Below, in pieces: positions 1 through 7,471 of a DNA stretch of 64,000 nucleotides. Below the pieces are notes generated by a model that saw nothing but the letters and a program-made list of their open reading frames with translations, searched no databases and was not told the DNA's origin. The stretch is taken from positions 1 to 64,000 of the forward strand of contig JANLSK010000056.1 of the NCBI GenBank assembly GCA_031362415.1, read 5' to 3'. Position numbers and translations under genes: made by a program. Positions within the stretch are counted from its first letter, which is position 1; every line of letters starts with the position of its first letter. This DNA comes from VFJJ01 sp031362415. GTDB lineage: Bacteria; Actinomycetota; Acidimicrobiia; IMCC26256; VFJJ01.

Positions 1-1197
1 CGGATCGCCGTCGACCACGATCAGATCGCCCACCCAACCGGGCTGCAGCGTGCCGATCTGCATCCCCGGACGGCTGCGGGCGATGGCCTGACCGCCGTTG
101 CGGGTCGCGCACGTGACGGCTTCGAGGGGCGTGAGACCCAGGTAGCGCACGAACAGGTCGAGCTCGCGAGCATGCCAATGGCCGTAGGGCGTGAGCGAGA
201 AACCGGCTTCGGAGCCGCACATGAGCGTCGTGCCGGCGTCGTGGGCCTTGCGGATCATGGGTGCCGAGGCCTCGATCTCGTTGCGAAACAGGTCGATGAC
301 GGCCGGGGTTGCCCCCACCTTGTCGCCGAACTCCACAAGGTTGGCGAGGAACGTGAACGTGGGGGCGATGGCGGTACCGCTCTCGACCACGGCCTCGAGC
401 GCTTCGTCGTCCATGAACGAGGCATGCAGGATGAGATCGACCCCGGCTCGGGCGGCGTCGCGTGTGGAGGAGGCGCTACGGCAATGGGCCGTGACGGGGA
501 CGCCGAGGTCGTGCGCGGTGTCGCAGACGGTACGCATCTCGTCGAGCGTCCACACCTGCAGCTCACCCTGACGGCCCGGCACCAACCCGGTGGCGTGGAT
601 CTTCACCCAGTCGGCCCCGTGCTTGATCTGGCGACGGGTCTCCTGCACCATCTCGTCGCGGGTGCGCACGACCATGGCGTAGCCGAGCATGCCGCTGTCG
701 GGGATGAGCCGGCCCGCCGTGCCGCCGACCGCAGTGAGGAGCGCGAACATGCCCGAGGCGATGCGGGGTCCCTCCACGATGTCGGCGTCGATGCAGTCTC
801 GCAGCGCCGGGCCGATCTCGAACAGGCCGTCGGCGTCGAGACAGCTCGTGACACCCGCCCTGAGGACTTTCTGCACGTTGAACGCCGCCACCATCGCGGC
901 ATGCGCCGGTGTGCGGTGAAAGAACAACTCGTCGTTGCTGTTGGGCTCGCCCAGCGTGAGATGCGTGTGGACGTCGATGAGGCCGGGCATCACCGTGGCG
1001 CCCGTGGCGTCGATCCGACGGATGTCGGCCCCTGCGGCCGCGGCCCCGGTTTCGGCCCACATTTCGGCGCGGCGGTCGGCTTCGGCACCGATGGCCACGA
1101 CCGTCGTGCCGTCGATGAGAACCGACGTCGACGGCTGCGCTGCTGCGCCCGTCCCGTCGATCAGGGTTCCGTTGCTGATGAGCACCTGTCTGGCCAC
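1..1197 (-). CDS. Amidohydrolase family protein (3' end outside window)
   Basis: A metal-dependent hydrolase of the imidazolonepropionase/prolidase-like amidohydrolase group. Translation from a GTG at 1197 gives 399 residues with no stop before the window edge. The N-terminal beta-sandwich strand (LISNGTLIDGTG) is followed by the signature PGLIDVHTH at residues 71-79, whose two His are expected metal ligands, and later by VTAHCRS and GSEAGF. The last motif normally reads G(T/S)DAG, so the usual metal-binding Asp looks replaced by Glu. The final residues in view (LIVVDGDP) match the typical C-terminal strand, so only about 15-30 residues are missing. The substrate cannot be read from sequence. 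It lies downstream of the SnoaL-like gene on the same strand. Confidence 0.85.
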   Translation of the reverse strand, partial: MARQVLISNGTLIDGTGAAAQPSTSVLIDGTTVVAIGAEADRRAEMWAETGAAAAGADIRRIDATGATVMPGLIDVHTHLTLGEPNSNDELFFHRTPAHAAMVAAFNVQKVLRAGVTSCLDADGLFEIGPALRDCIDADIVEGPRIASGMFALLTAVGGTAGRLIPDSGMLGYAMVVRTRDEMVQETRRQIKHGADWVKIHATGLVPGRQGELQVWTLDEMRTVCDTAHDLGVPVTAHCRSASSTRDAARAGVDLILHASFMDDEALEAVVESGTAIAPTFTFLANLVEFGDKVGATPAVIDLFRNEIEASAPMIRKAHDAGTTLMCGSEAGFSLTPYGHWHARELDLFVRYLGLTPLEAVTCATRNGGQAIARSRPGMQIGTLQPGWVGDLIVVDGDP

Positions 1198-1203
1198 GCA
1201 GCG

Positions 1204-1222
1204 ATCCTACCGACCGTTCGGT
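1204..1222 (-). promoter_or_regulatory. -10 box with overlapping TetR-type operator for the amidohydrolase gene
   Basis: Read on the minus strand, TAGGAT (1209-1204) sits 6 nt before the GTG start at 1197, which fits a leaderless promoter. Immediately upstream and sharing one base is ACCGACCGTTCGGT (1209-1222), a perfect 5-bp inverted repeat (ACCGA/TCGGT) around 4 nt. It resembles operators of actinobacterial TetR-family repressors. No tetR gene lies beside it in the window, so the regulator is unknown. Confidence 0.4.
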
Positions 1223-1267
1223 TGAAGCGAGAGGCTCGGGGACGCGCGCTTCGAGCGGCGGGCGCGT

Positions 1268-1648
1268 TCAGAAGTCGGCGGTGGCCAAGGCCACGACCTG
1301 ACGCACGATCAGCCCGTCCTCGACGGTATAGGTGTCGACACCCGCCGTGCCGTTGCCGGGGCCGCCGCTCAGGTGCCAGGCAACGGTCACGCCTCCCCGA
1401 TCGTCTTGGGCCACATGGTCGAACGTCACGACGCCGCCGGCCAGCCGATCGGGGACGGTGAGGAAGTAGGCGGCGATGGCGGTCCGTCCCCGGTACGAGG
1501 CGTCGGGACGTTCGAGCACGGCGCGGTCGTGGTAGTGCAAGGCCATCGCCTCGGGATCGCCGGAGCGCACGGCGTGAAGGTGGGCGCCGACCACGTCGAC
1601 GGGCTCGGGCTCGGGCTCGGGCTCGGTTTCGGTTTCGGGGCGGGTCAT
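1268..1648 (-). CDS. SnoaL/NTF2-like domain protein
   Basis: A 126-residue protein of the NTF2/SnoaL-like fold, a cone-shaped alpha+beta barrel used by small isomerases, cyclases and ligand-binding proteins. After a repetitive acidic start (TETEPEPEPEP, encoded by a GGCTCG-type hexamer tract) come the typical features: helix with AVRSGDPEAMALHY, a strand with ALEHYHDRAVLERP-like spacing, and the terminal strands TYTVEDGLIVRQVVAL. The ATG at 1648 has a CACACT box 6 nt upstream and no Shine-Dalgarno, so it may be leaderless. The ligand or reaction is unknown. It is followed 70 nt later by the amidohydrolase on the same strand. Confidence 0.75.
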   Translation of the reverse strand: MTRPETETEPEPEPEPVDVVGAHLHAVRSGDPEAMALHYHDRAVLERPDASYRGRTAIAAYFLTVPDRLAGGVVTFDHVAQDDRGGVTVAWHLSGGPGNGTAGVDTYTVEDGLIVRQVVALATADF

Positions 1649-1748
1649 GGGTTGAGTGTGCCCCGGCCTGGCCTGAGGACGCCCGCTCGTTGGCCCGGGG
1701 CCCCGCCGCCCAAGCCGGGCCTGCCCGGGCCTGCCCGGGCGTCAGCCT

Positions 1749-3992
1749 TCAGCCACAGGTGCTCGGCGACACCGTGAGCACGACCTCGTCGACCAACGGC
1801 CACACCGTCTTGGGGTCGGGCTGCTGCGCGATCACCACGTTCGGCGCCGTGCCCCGGAAGCACCCCCCGACCTGGGCCCGCCCGGTGAACCCGAGCCGCT
1901 TGAGCACCGCGAGCGCCGTGTCGGCGTTGGCGCCGAGCACGTCGGGCACCGTTGCACAGTGGGCGAACACGTTGATGGTGGGGGCGATCGAGGCATCGAT
2001 CGGCGTCGTCGCCCTTGGGCTTTGCTGGAAGACCAGATCGAACAGCGCCGGGTCGATGTTGTTGTTGCACGCACGAACGATCCCCACCGCGATTCGGGGA
2101 AAGCCTGCCTGGGCCAAGGCCTCGCTCAGCAGTGGCACGGCCTTGGACTCGGGCAACCCGACCACGTCAGGTACCAGCACCACGGGACGAGTCGTCGTGG
2201 TGGTGGCCGGTGGCGCGACTGTGGTCGGTGGCGCAGCGGTCGTCGTGGCGATGACGGGGACGGTCGTCAGAGGGGTTGAAGGGGGCGTCGTCGTCGGCGT
2301 CGTTGAGGCGCCGCCCTGGGGCAGGGTCGCCGACGTGGTGGCCGGTCCGCTCGGGGCCGAGGTTGTGGTGGCCGGCACGCCCGTGGTCGTCGGAACTGCC
2401 GTGCTCGTCGTTGACGTCGTGGGACGGCTCGTGGTGATCGGGCCACCGGCGATGGTCGAGGGAGTCGCGGTGGTCGCGCTCGTTGCAGGCGCAGGGGCGG
2501 TCGCCGGGGTGGTCGCCGCCGGGGCACTCGGCGCCTCCTCGAGCGCAGCCGCGGTGCTGGTCGTGCTGGGGGACGCAGCAGTGGTCGAGGAATCGGCATC
2601 GGCGTTCGCGGGCCCGGTCGCGTCTTCGGGACGCCCGACCGACACCTCGTCGGTCGCGATCTCGCCCTCGTTGGCGTCGCCCGCCGTGACCGCGATCACC
2701 CCGACCACGATGGCCACCAGCACCGCCATCCCCGTGCAGATGAGCACGAGCCCACGCCGGCTCGACGATCCTGTCGCCTTGGCCAGCTCCCGTCCAGCGA
2801 TGTGTGAGCTGCTCGTGCCGGCGCTCGTGCCGCTGTTCTTGCCGGCGCTCGGGCCCGGCTGCGATCGTCGGCCGAAGCGGAACGACGACCGGGCGTCGCC
2901 TCCGCCGAGATCGTGGCCGGCGCCCTTGCCGGGTCCGCTGCCGGCATCGGTTCCGAAACCTGCGGAGCCGGCCTGAGCCTCACCGGCCGCGCCTGCCAAC
3001 CCGACGCGCCGCCGATACGAGAGCAGGGCGGCGATCAGCGCAGCGTCGAGGACGAACGCCGTGATGGGGAGCCCGACGCCCCGCTCGGCTTCGCGCAAGG
3101 CCTCGGCGAAGGCCTGGGCCGACGGGAATCGGTCGGCCGGGTCCTTGGCCATGGCCCGCTCGACGGCCAGGCACACCCGATCGGGCGCGCCGAACGGGCG
3201 CAGATCGGGGACGGGTTCGGTGGCGATGCGAGCGAGGATGGGCACGAGGGAGTCGTCGTCGGGCCTCATGAACGCCGGCGAGCCGGCGATGAGCGAGTAG
3301 AGGGTGGAACCCAGGGAGTACACGTCGGACTGCACGGAACCCTTGGCCCCACAGAGGATCTCGGGTGCGGCGTGGGCCACGCTGGCAGTGATCGAGCCGT
3401 CGATCGTGAGCTCGGTTGTGGCGCTGGTGGCGATTCCGAAGTCGCTGAGGTGGGCCTGTCCTCGGTCGTCGAGGAGGATGTTCTCGGGCTTGATGTCACG
3501 GTGCACGATCCCCGCCCGATGAGCGGCCTCGACGCCGGAGCACACCTGCACGAGCAGCGGAACGGCCTGCTCCCACAGGATCGGACCCCGCTGCTCCACC
3601 CTCTCGGCCGCGGTGCCGCCCGTCAGGTAGGCCATGGCGAGGAAGGGCCGCCCGGTGCTCGTGAGCCCGGAGTCGTCGATGCGCACCACGTGGGGATGGC
3701 CCGAGAGCAGCTCGAGCGCCCGGCGCTCGAGGTCGAAGCGGCGCCGGGCCGTGTCGTCGAGGGGGCCGTGGGCGAGCTTCACCGCGCACTGCCGTCCCGT
3801 GGCGACGCGGGTCGCCAGCCAGACCGTGCCGAAGCCGCCGCGTCCGAGCTCGCGTTCGAGAACGCAGCCCGGGACCTGCTCGGGGCCGCCATCGGAACCC
3901 GGGGTGCCCGGGCTCTGATGGCGCGTGCCCTCAGCGCCGGTCAGCTGTCGGGTGAGGTTCGATTCGACGATCCGTGTCTCGAGGCTGTCCAT
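1749..3992 (-). CDS. PASTA-domain transmembrane Ser/Thr protein kinase (PknB-like)
   Basis: A 747-residue receptor-like kinase. The cytoplasmic kinase domain spans about residues 45-302: glycine loop GRGGFGTVW, Lys72 (CAVKLAH), catalytic loop HRDIKPEN with Asp166, DFG at 184-186 and the APE-type motif (AAPEIL). A Gly/Ser-rich juxtamembrane stretch leads to one transmembrane helix (about 413-437), a long Thr/Pro/Ala-rich outer linker (438-605) and two PASTA-like repeats (VPDVVGLPESK and VPDVLGANADT), each with a Cys pair. Such kinases sense peptidoglycan fragments and control growth and division. The start at 3992 is chosen because AGGAG lies 7 nt upstream and the kinase domain follows at once. 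An OmpA-domain gene is divergently oriented 252 bp away. Confidence 0.92.
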   Translation of the reverse strand: MDSLETRIVESNLTRQLTGAEGTRHQSPGTPGSDGGPEQVPGCVLERELGRGGFGTVWLATRVATGRQCAVKLAHGPLDDTARRRFDLERRALELLSGHPHVVRIDDSGLTSTGRPFLAMAYLTGGTAAERVEQRGPILWEQAVPLLVQVCSGVEAAHRAGIVHRDIKPENILLDDRGQAHLSDFGIATSATTELTIDGSITASVAHAAPEILCGAKGSVQSDVYSLGSTLYSLIAGSPAFMRPDDDSLVPILARIATEPVPDLRPFGAPDRVCLAVERAMAKDPADRFPSAQAFAEALREAERGVGLPITAFVLDAALIAALLSYRRRVGLAGAAGEAQAGSAGFGTDAGSGPGKGAGHDLGGGDARSSFRFGRRSQPGPSAGKNSGTSAGTSSSHIAGRELAKATGSSSRRGLVLICTGMAVLVAIVVGVIAVTAGDANEGEIATDEVSVGRPEDATGPANADADSSTTAASPSTTSTAAALEEAPSAPAATTPATAPAPATSATTATPSTIAGGPITTSRPTTSTTSTAVPTTTGVPATTTSAPSGPATTSATLPQGGASTTPTTTPPSTPLTTVPVIATTTAAPPTTVAPPATTTTTRPVVLVPDVVGLPESKAVPLLSEALAQAGFPRIAVGIVRACNNNIDPALFDLVFQQSPRATTPIDASIAPTINVFAHCATVPDVLGANADTALAVLKRLGFTGRAQVGGCFRGTAPNVVIAQQPDPKTVWPLVDEVVLTVSPSTCG

Positions 3993-4244
3993 CGTCGCTC
4001 CTGGCGGGGCGGGCTCGGGGTGGAAGGTGTGCTCCCGTGTGGTGAGCGTCTCCCCGGCCCGCTGATACCGAATGGTGCGCCTGGTGCGAAGTGTCAGCAA
4101 CGGGCGCTCCCCCTTCGCCTGAGGCCTCCATTCGGGGACATCCCCCTGTCGAGCCGGTGCCGGCGGAGCCACGACCGTCATCCGGCAGGCGGGACGGCCG
4201 CCCGATGACTCAGGTCTGCTGGTCAGCGCGCCGATGGTGCAGGG

Positions 4245-5453
4245 ATGAGTACGTCGCCGAGCGATCGGGCCGACCCTGCGGACGGGAGTGCCGGCACGGT
4301 ACGACCCGGTGGCCTGTCGGCACGCGCCACCGACGCTGCGCAGCCCCCGCCCTCGGCCTCGCCCTCGGCCTCGGCCCGCGTCGACCCGTTCCACGAAATC
4401 AGCGAGGCCCAGTTGGTGCGGTGGGCCGAGTCGACCGGTCGGCTGCCGGTCCAAGCACCGGCGGCCGTGCCGGAGGCGTCGCGCCCGGCGTCGCGGCCGA
4501 TCCGGGCCGCGTTGCTCGATGACCTGGTGCCTCCGCGGCGCCGGCTCTCGCTGATCGGGATCGGGGTCGGTGCCGCCGTCGTCGTCGGGGTGGCCGTGAT
4601 CCTCGTCCTCACTCGAGGCGGCGGCGGGGCCCATGGTGGGGCCGACGAGGTTTCGCTGCCGACCAGGGCCCAAGACGCTGCCAGCGACTCCGGCCTGGTC
4701 GACGGAGTCCCAGCCCCGTCCCCCCCGGGCCCGTCACCGGTTTCGGCCCCGCCTGCGGACGCGGCTACGGACGCGGCTGTGGCTGATGTCGACGGGGTCC
4801 CGCCTCCAACCATGGACCTGGTGCCGTCCTCGGCTCCGGCTCCGGCCCCGGCACTGGTTCCTGTGACCACGGCGACCCCGGCCCCGGCCCCGGCGACCCC
4901 GACCACGCTGGCTTCGTTGGCGCCCGTCGTCGCGATCCCTCCGCACTTCGCCGTCTACTCCAATGGCACGGTCTACCTCCAGGGCGCCGTTGCCGATCGG
5001 GCGACCGCTGATGCGCTTGTCGCCAAGGCGGCCGCCGTGGTGGGAGCGGGCAACGTGGTCGACGAGTACGTGATCGACCCCCGAGCGCCGCGCACCTCAG
5101 ACGGACGGGTGATCGTCGACGAAGCCGTCCTCTTCGAATCCGGGAGCACCCGCATCGGGCCCGAGTTCGCGCAGATCATCGATCTGGCCGTCGTGGCTCT
5201 GACGCTCAACCCTCAGGCGACGCTGCTCATCGAGGGCCACACCGACTCGCTGGGGACCGACCGCTCCAACCTCAGGCTCTCGCAACGCCGAGCCGACAGC
5301 ATCGTGCGTCACATGGTGGGCCAGGGCATCGACCGCGCTCGCCTCAGCGCCGTGGGCCGAGGTGAGAGCGTCCCCGTGGCCCCCAACGAAACCCCCGAAG
5401 GCATGGCCCGCAACCGCCGCATCGAAGTCACCTTCCTCGGCCTCCTCGCCTGA
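4245..5453 (+). CDS. Membrane-anchored OmpA/ArfA-type peptidoglycan-binding protein
   Basis: A 402-residue protein: a Pro/Ala/Ser-rich cytoplasmic N-terminus with a short conserved block (FHEISEAQLVRWAES), one transmembrane helix at about 101-123 preceded by Arg residues, a Pro/Ala linker, a BON-like segment (about 240-290; YSNGTVYLQGAV) and a C-terminal OmpA domain (about 295-400). The OmpA motifs ILIEGHTDSLGT-like, LSQRRADSI and GRGESVPVAPN are intact, including the residues that bind diaminopimelate. The architecture matches mycobacterial ArfA (Rv0899). It probably tethers the membrane to peptidoglycan, which fits its position opposite a PASTA kinase. Confidence 0.88.
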   Translation: MSTSPSDRADPADGSAGTVRPGGLSARATDAAQPPPSASPSASARVDPFHEISEAQLVRWAESTGRLPVQAPAAVPEASRPASRPIRAALLDDLVPPRRRLSLIGIGVGAAVVVGVAVILVLTRGGGGAHGGADEVSLPTRAQDAASDSGLVDGVPAPSPPGPSPVSAPPADAATDAAVADVDGVPPPTMDLVPSSAPAPAPALVPVTTATPAPAPATPTTLASLAPVVAIPPHFAVYSNGTVYLQGAVADRATADALVAKAAAVVGAGNVVDEYVIDPRAPRTSDGRVIVDEAVLFESGSTRIGPEFAQIIDLAVVALTLNPQATLLIEGHTDSLGTDRSNLRLSQRRADSIVRHMVGQGIDRARLSAVGRGESVPVAPNETPEGMARNRRIEVTFLGLLA

Positions 5454-5465
5454 CACCGCCGCGCG

Positions 5466-5503
5466 TCTGCGAGAAGTGGCGCGAGGCGGGTCTCGCTCGC
5501 AGA
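5466..5503. terminator. Hairpin between convergent genes, possible bidirectional terminator
   Basis: TCTGCGAG (5466-5473) and CTCGCAGA (5496-5503) are perfect 8-bp arms around a 22-nt loop that has its own GCGAG/CTCGC pairing. The element lies between the OmpA-domain gene stop and the convergent SDR stop. There is no T-tract, so termination is inferred from position and structure only. Confidence 0.4.
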
Positions 5504-5556
5504 TGGACACCGGACCCTGCCCGCGAACCCCCGAGCGGCCGTCGGTAGCGGCAGAG

Positions 5557-6315
5557 TTACAGGGCGTTGGTGTAGCCGCCGTTGACGGGGATGGTCTGGC
5601 CGGTGATCCAGGAGCCGTGGTCCGACGCCAGCATCACGAGGATGCCGACGGGATCGTCGGGGGTGCCGAAGCGTCTGATGGCATAGCCGCGCAGCATGGC
5701 CTTGGCGCGGTCGTCGGGCATGGGCGGGTGGTGCTCGTAGGCGAGCGTGCCGAACGACAGGCAGTTGGCGGTGATGCCGTCGCGGCCCACCTCGGCGGCG
5801 ATGGAGCGCATGAAGCCGGCCGCTGCCGCCTTCGACGCTGCGTAAACTGCGAGGCCCGGGTCGCCCTTTCGGGATGCGTCGCTCACGATGGTGATGACCC
5901 GTCCCCAACCCTGTCGCCGCATGGCGGGCAGTGCACTGTGCGTGCAGTTGAGGGTGCCGTAGAGGTTGATGTCGACGAGCGGTCGCCACGACGCCGGGTC
6001 GGTGTCGACGAAACGGGGCATGGTGATGTCGATGGCCCCGGTGGCGCCGGTGTTGTTCACGAGGATGTCGGGCTCGAACCCGGCGACAGCGGCGTGCACC
6101 TCGTCGTAGCTCGTCACGTCAAAGGGCGAGGCCGCCGCGGTGCCGCCGGTGGCCCGGATCTCGGCGGCCACGGCCTCGGCCGCGTCGACGACGATGTCGT
6201 TGACGGCCACCTCTGCTCCGGCCTGGGCGAGCGCGAGCGCGAAGCGACGGCCGGTGTGGCGACCGGCGCCGGTGATCAGAGCTCGGTGACCGCTGAGATC
6301 GATGGTGAAGGCCAT
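5557..6315 (-). CDS. SDR-family NAD(P)-dependent oxidoreductase
   Basis: A 252-residue classical short-chain dehydrogenase/reductase. The Rossmann fingerprint is slightly unusual (ITGAGRHTGRRF in place of TGxxxGIG), followed by the LVNN motif (residues 85-89), a catalytic Ser in IVSDASR and the YxxxK pair in YAASKAA. The C-terminus (GQTIPVNGG) is typical for the family. The gene starts 13 nt after the stop of the upstream SDR gene on the same strand, so the two are probably one transcript and may act on related substrates. The substrate is not readable; lipid or steroid side-chain metabolism is a guess from the surrounding acyl-CoA genes. Confidence 0.88.
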   Translation of the reverse strand: MAFTIDLSGHRALITGAGRHTGRRFALALAQAGAEVAVNDIVVDAAEAVAAEIRATGGTAAASPFDVTSYDEVHAAVAGFEPDILVNNTGATGAIDITMPRFVDTDPASWRPLVDINLYGTLNCTHSALPAMRRQGWGRVITIVSDASRKGDPGLAVYAASKAAAAGFMRSIAAEVGRDGITANCLSFGTLAYEHHPPMPDDRAKAMLRGYAIRRFGTPDDPVGILVMLASDHGSWITGQTIPVNGGYTNAL

Positions 6316-6328
6316 GGAGGTTCGATCC

Positions 6329-7273
6329 CTACTGCTCGATGGGGGCCATGCCGAGCTCGGCCCGCCGGGCGTTCTCGAGGCGAAGCATCTCGGAACCCGA
6401 GAGGTCGTAGCGGATGGGCGCAGCGTTGGGCTCGGGGCCGTCCCAGCCGGGAAGCAGCTTCAGCTCGTGGCAGAGGTACTGGGCCTCGAGGTTGCGGCCG
6501 TTCCACTGCTCGGCATCGGGGGACGTGACGAGCCAGTGCACGACGGCGCCGATCACGTCGGCCGGAGCGCCGCCCACCACGCCGAACTCGGCCATGTCGG
6601 CGGCGATGCGCTCGGTGGCGATCAGGTTCGGCTGCACGTTGTACGCCTTGATCCCCTGGTTGCCGTGCTCCACATGGAGGAAGCCGGCGATGCGTTGCAT
6701 GGCGGCCTTGGAGATCCCGTAGCCCATGCCCCAGCCGCCGTCGCCGGCCGCCTTCATCGGGTCGGAGTACCCCGAGCCCGAGGTGATGTTGATGATCGTC
6801 CCGTCGCCCCGGGCGATCATCCCCGGCAGCACGAGCTTGCACAGCACGATGATCGCCAGCACGTTGGCCTGGATCTGCTTGTCGAGCAGATCGATGGGTG
6901 TGTCCATCATGCGGTCCATGTGGCCGGGGCCGATGTAGCGGCCGTTGTTCACGAGCACGTCGATGCGGCCCCACCGTTCCTCGACCCGGGCCATCGCCGC
7001 GCCCAGCGACGCGAAGTCGGTGAGGTCGGCCGGCACCATGAGCGCCTGACGGCCCTCGGCCTCGATGAGCGCGGCCGTCTCCGACAGCGAACCCGGCAGC
7101 GGCTTGGTGTTCGACTTTTTGAGCGTCGACGAGTGCTCGCGTTCCTCGCCCTCGTTGACGGTCCGGGCCGTGATGGCCACGTCGTAGCCCGCCTGGGCCA
7201 GCCAACGGGCGCACACCTTACCGATACCCCGGCTCGCCCCCGTCACCACCGCCACTCGCCGATCTGTGCCCAT
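6329..7273 (-). CDS. SDR-family oxidoreductase, extended C-terminus
   Basis: A 314-residue SDR. Residues near the N-terminus give TGASRGIGKVCARW (cofactor loop), followed by LVNNGRYIG, catalytic Ser in NITSGSGY and YGISKAA (YxxxK). Beyond the usual about 250-residue core there is a C-terminal tail of about 50 residues (from LCHELKLLPGWDG). The start at 7273 is chosen because the cofactor fold begins seven residues later; upstream in-frame codons encode only basic, unstructured sequence. It is the first gene of a two-gene SDR transcript. The substrate is unknown. Confidence 0.87.
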   Translation of the reverse strand: MGTDRRVAVVTGASRGIGKVCARWLAQAGYDVAITARTVNEGEEREHSSTLKKSNTKPLPGSLSETAALIEAEGRQALMVPADLTDFASLGAAMARVEERWGRIDVLVNNGRYIGPGHMDRMMDTPIDLLDKQIQANVLAIIVLCKLVLPGMIARGDGTIINITSGSGYSDPMKAAGDGGWGMGYGISKAAMQRIAGFLHVEHGNQGIKAYNVQPNLIATERIAADMAEFGVVGGAPADVIGAVVHWLVTSPDAEQWNGRNLEAQYLCHELKLLPGWDGPEPNAAPIRYDLSGSEMLRLENARRAELGMAPIEQ

Positions 7274-7459
7274 GCCCTTGCCCCCGGGTCGTTGTTCGTG
7301 GACTGCGCGTCGCCGCGCGGTCGACTCTTTCACATCTGCGGCGGCTGCGGCGGGCCTCCGGGTCGGCGGGCTTCTCGTACCCGGCGCGGACCCGGTTGGT
7401 CCTACCGCTGACCGCCACGGCGAAACCGACGTGGCGCCCGCTGGGCCCGTTCCGAGAGG

Positions 7460-7465
7460 TACGTT
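7460..7465 (+). promoter_or_regulatory. -10 box of a predicted leaderless transcript
   Basis: TACGTT lies 6 nt before the ATG at 7472 and no Shine-Dalgarno sequence is present. This is the geometry of leaderless actinobacterial starts. Confidence 0.45.
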
Positions 7466-7471
7466 GCCGGG

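Noticed and set aside
1596..1626. GGCTCG hexamer tract as a regulatory repeat
   Set aside because: It lies inside the SnoaL-like gene and simply encodes the EPEPEP start of that protein.
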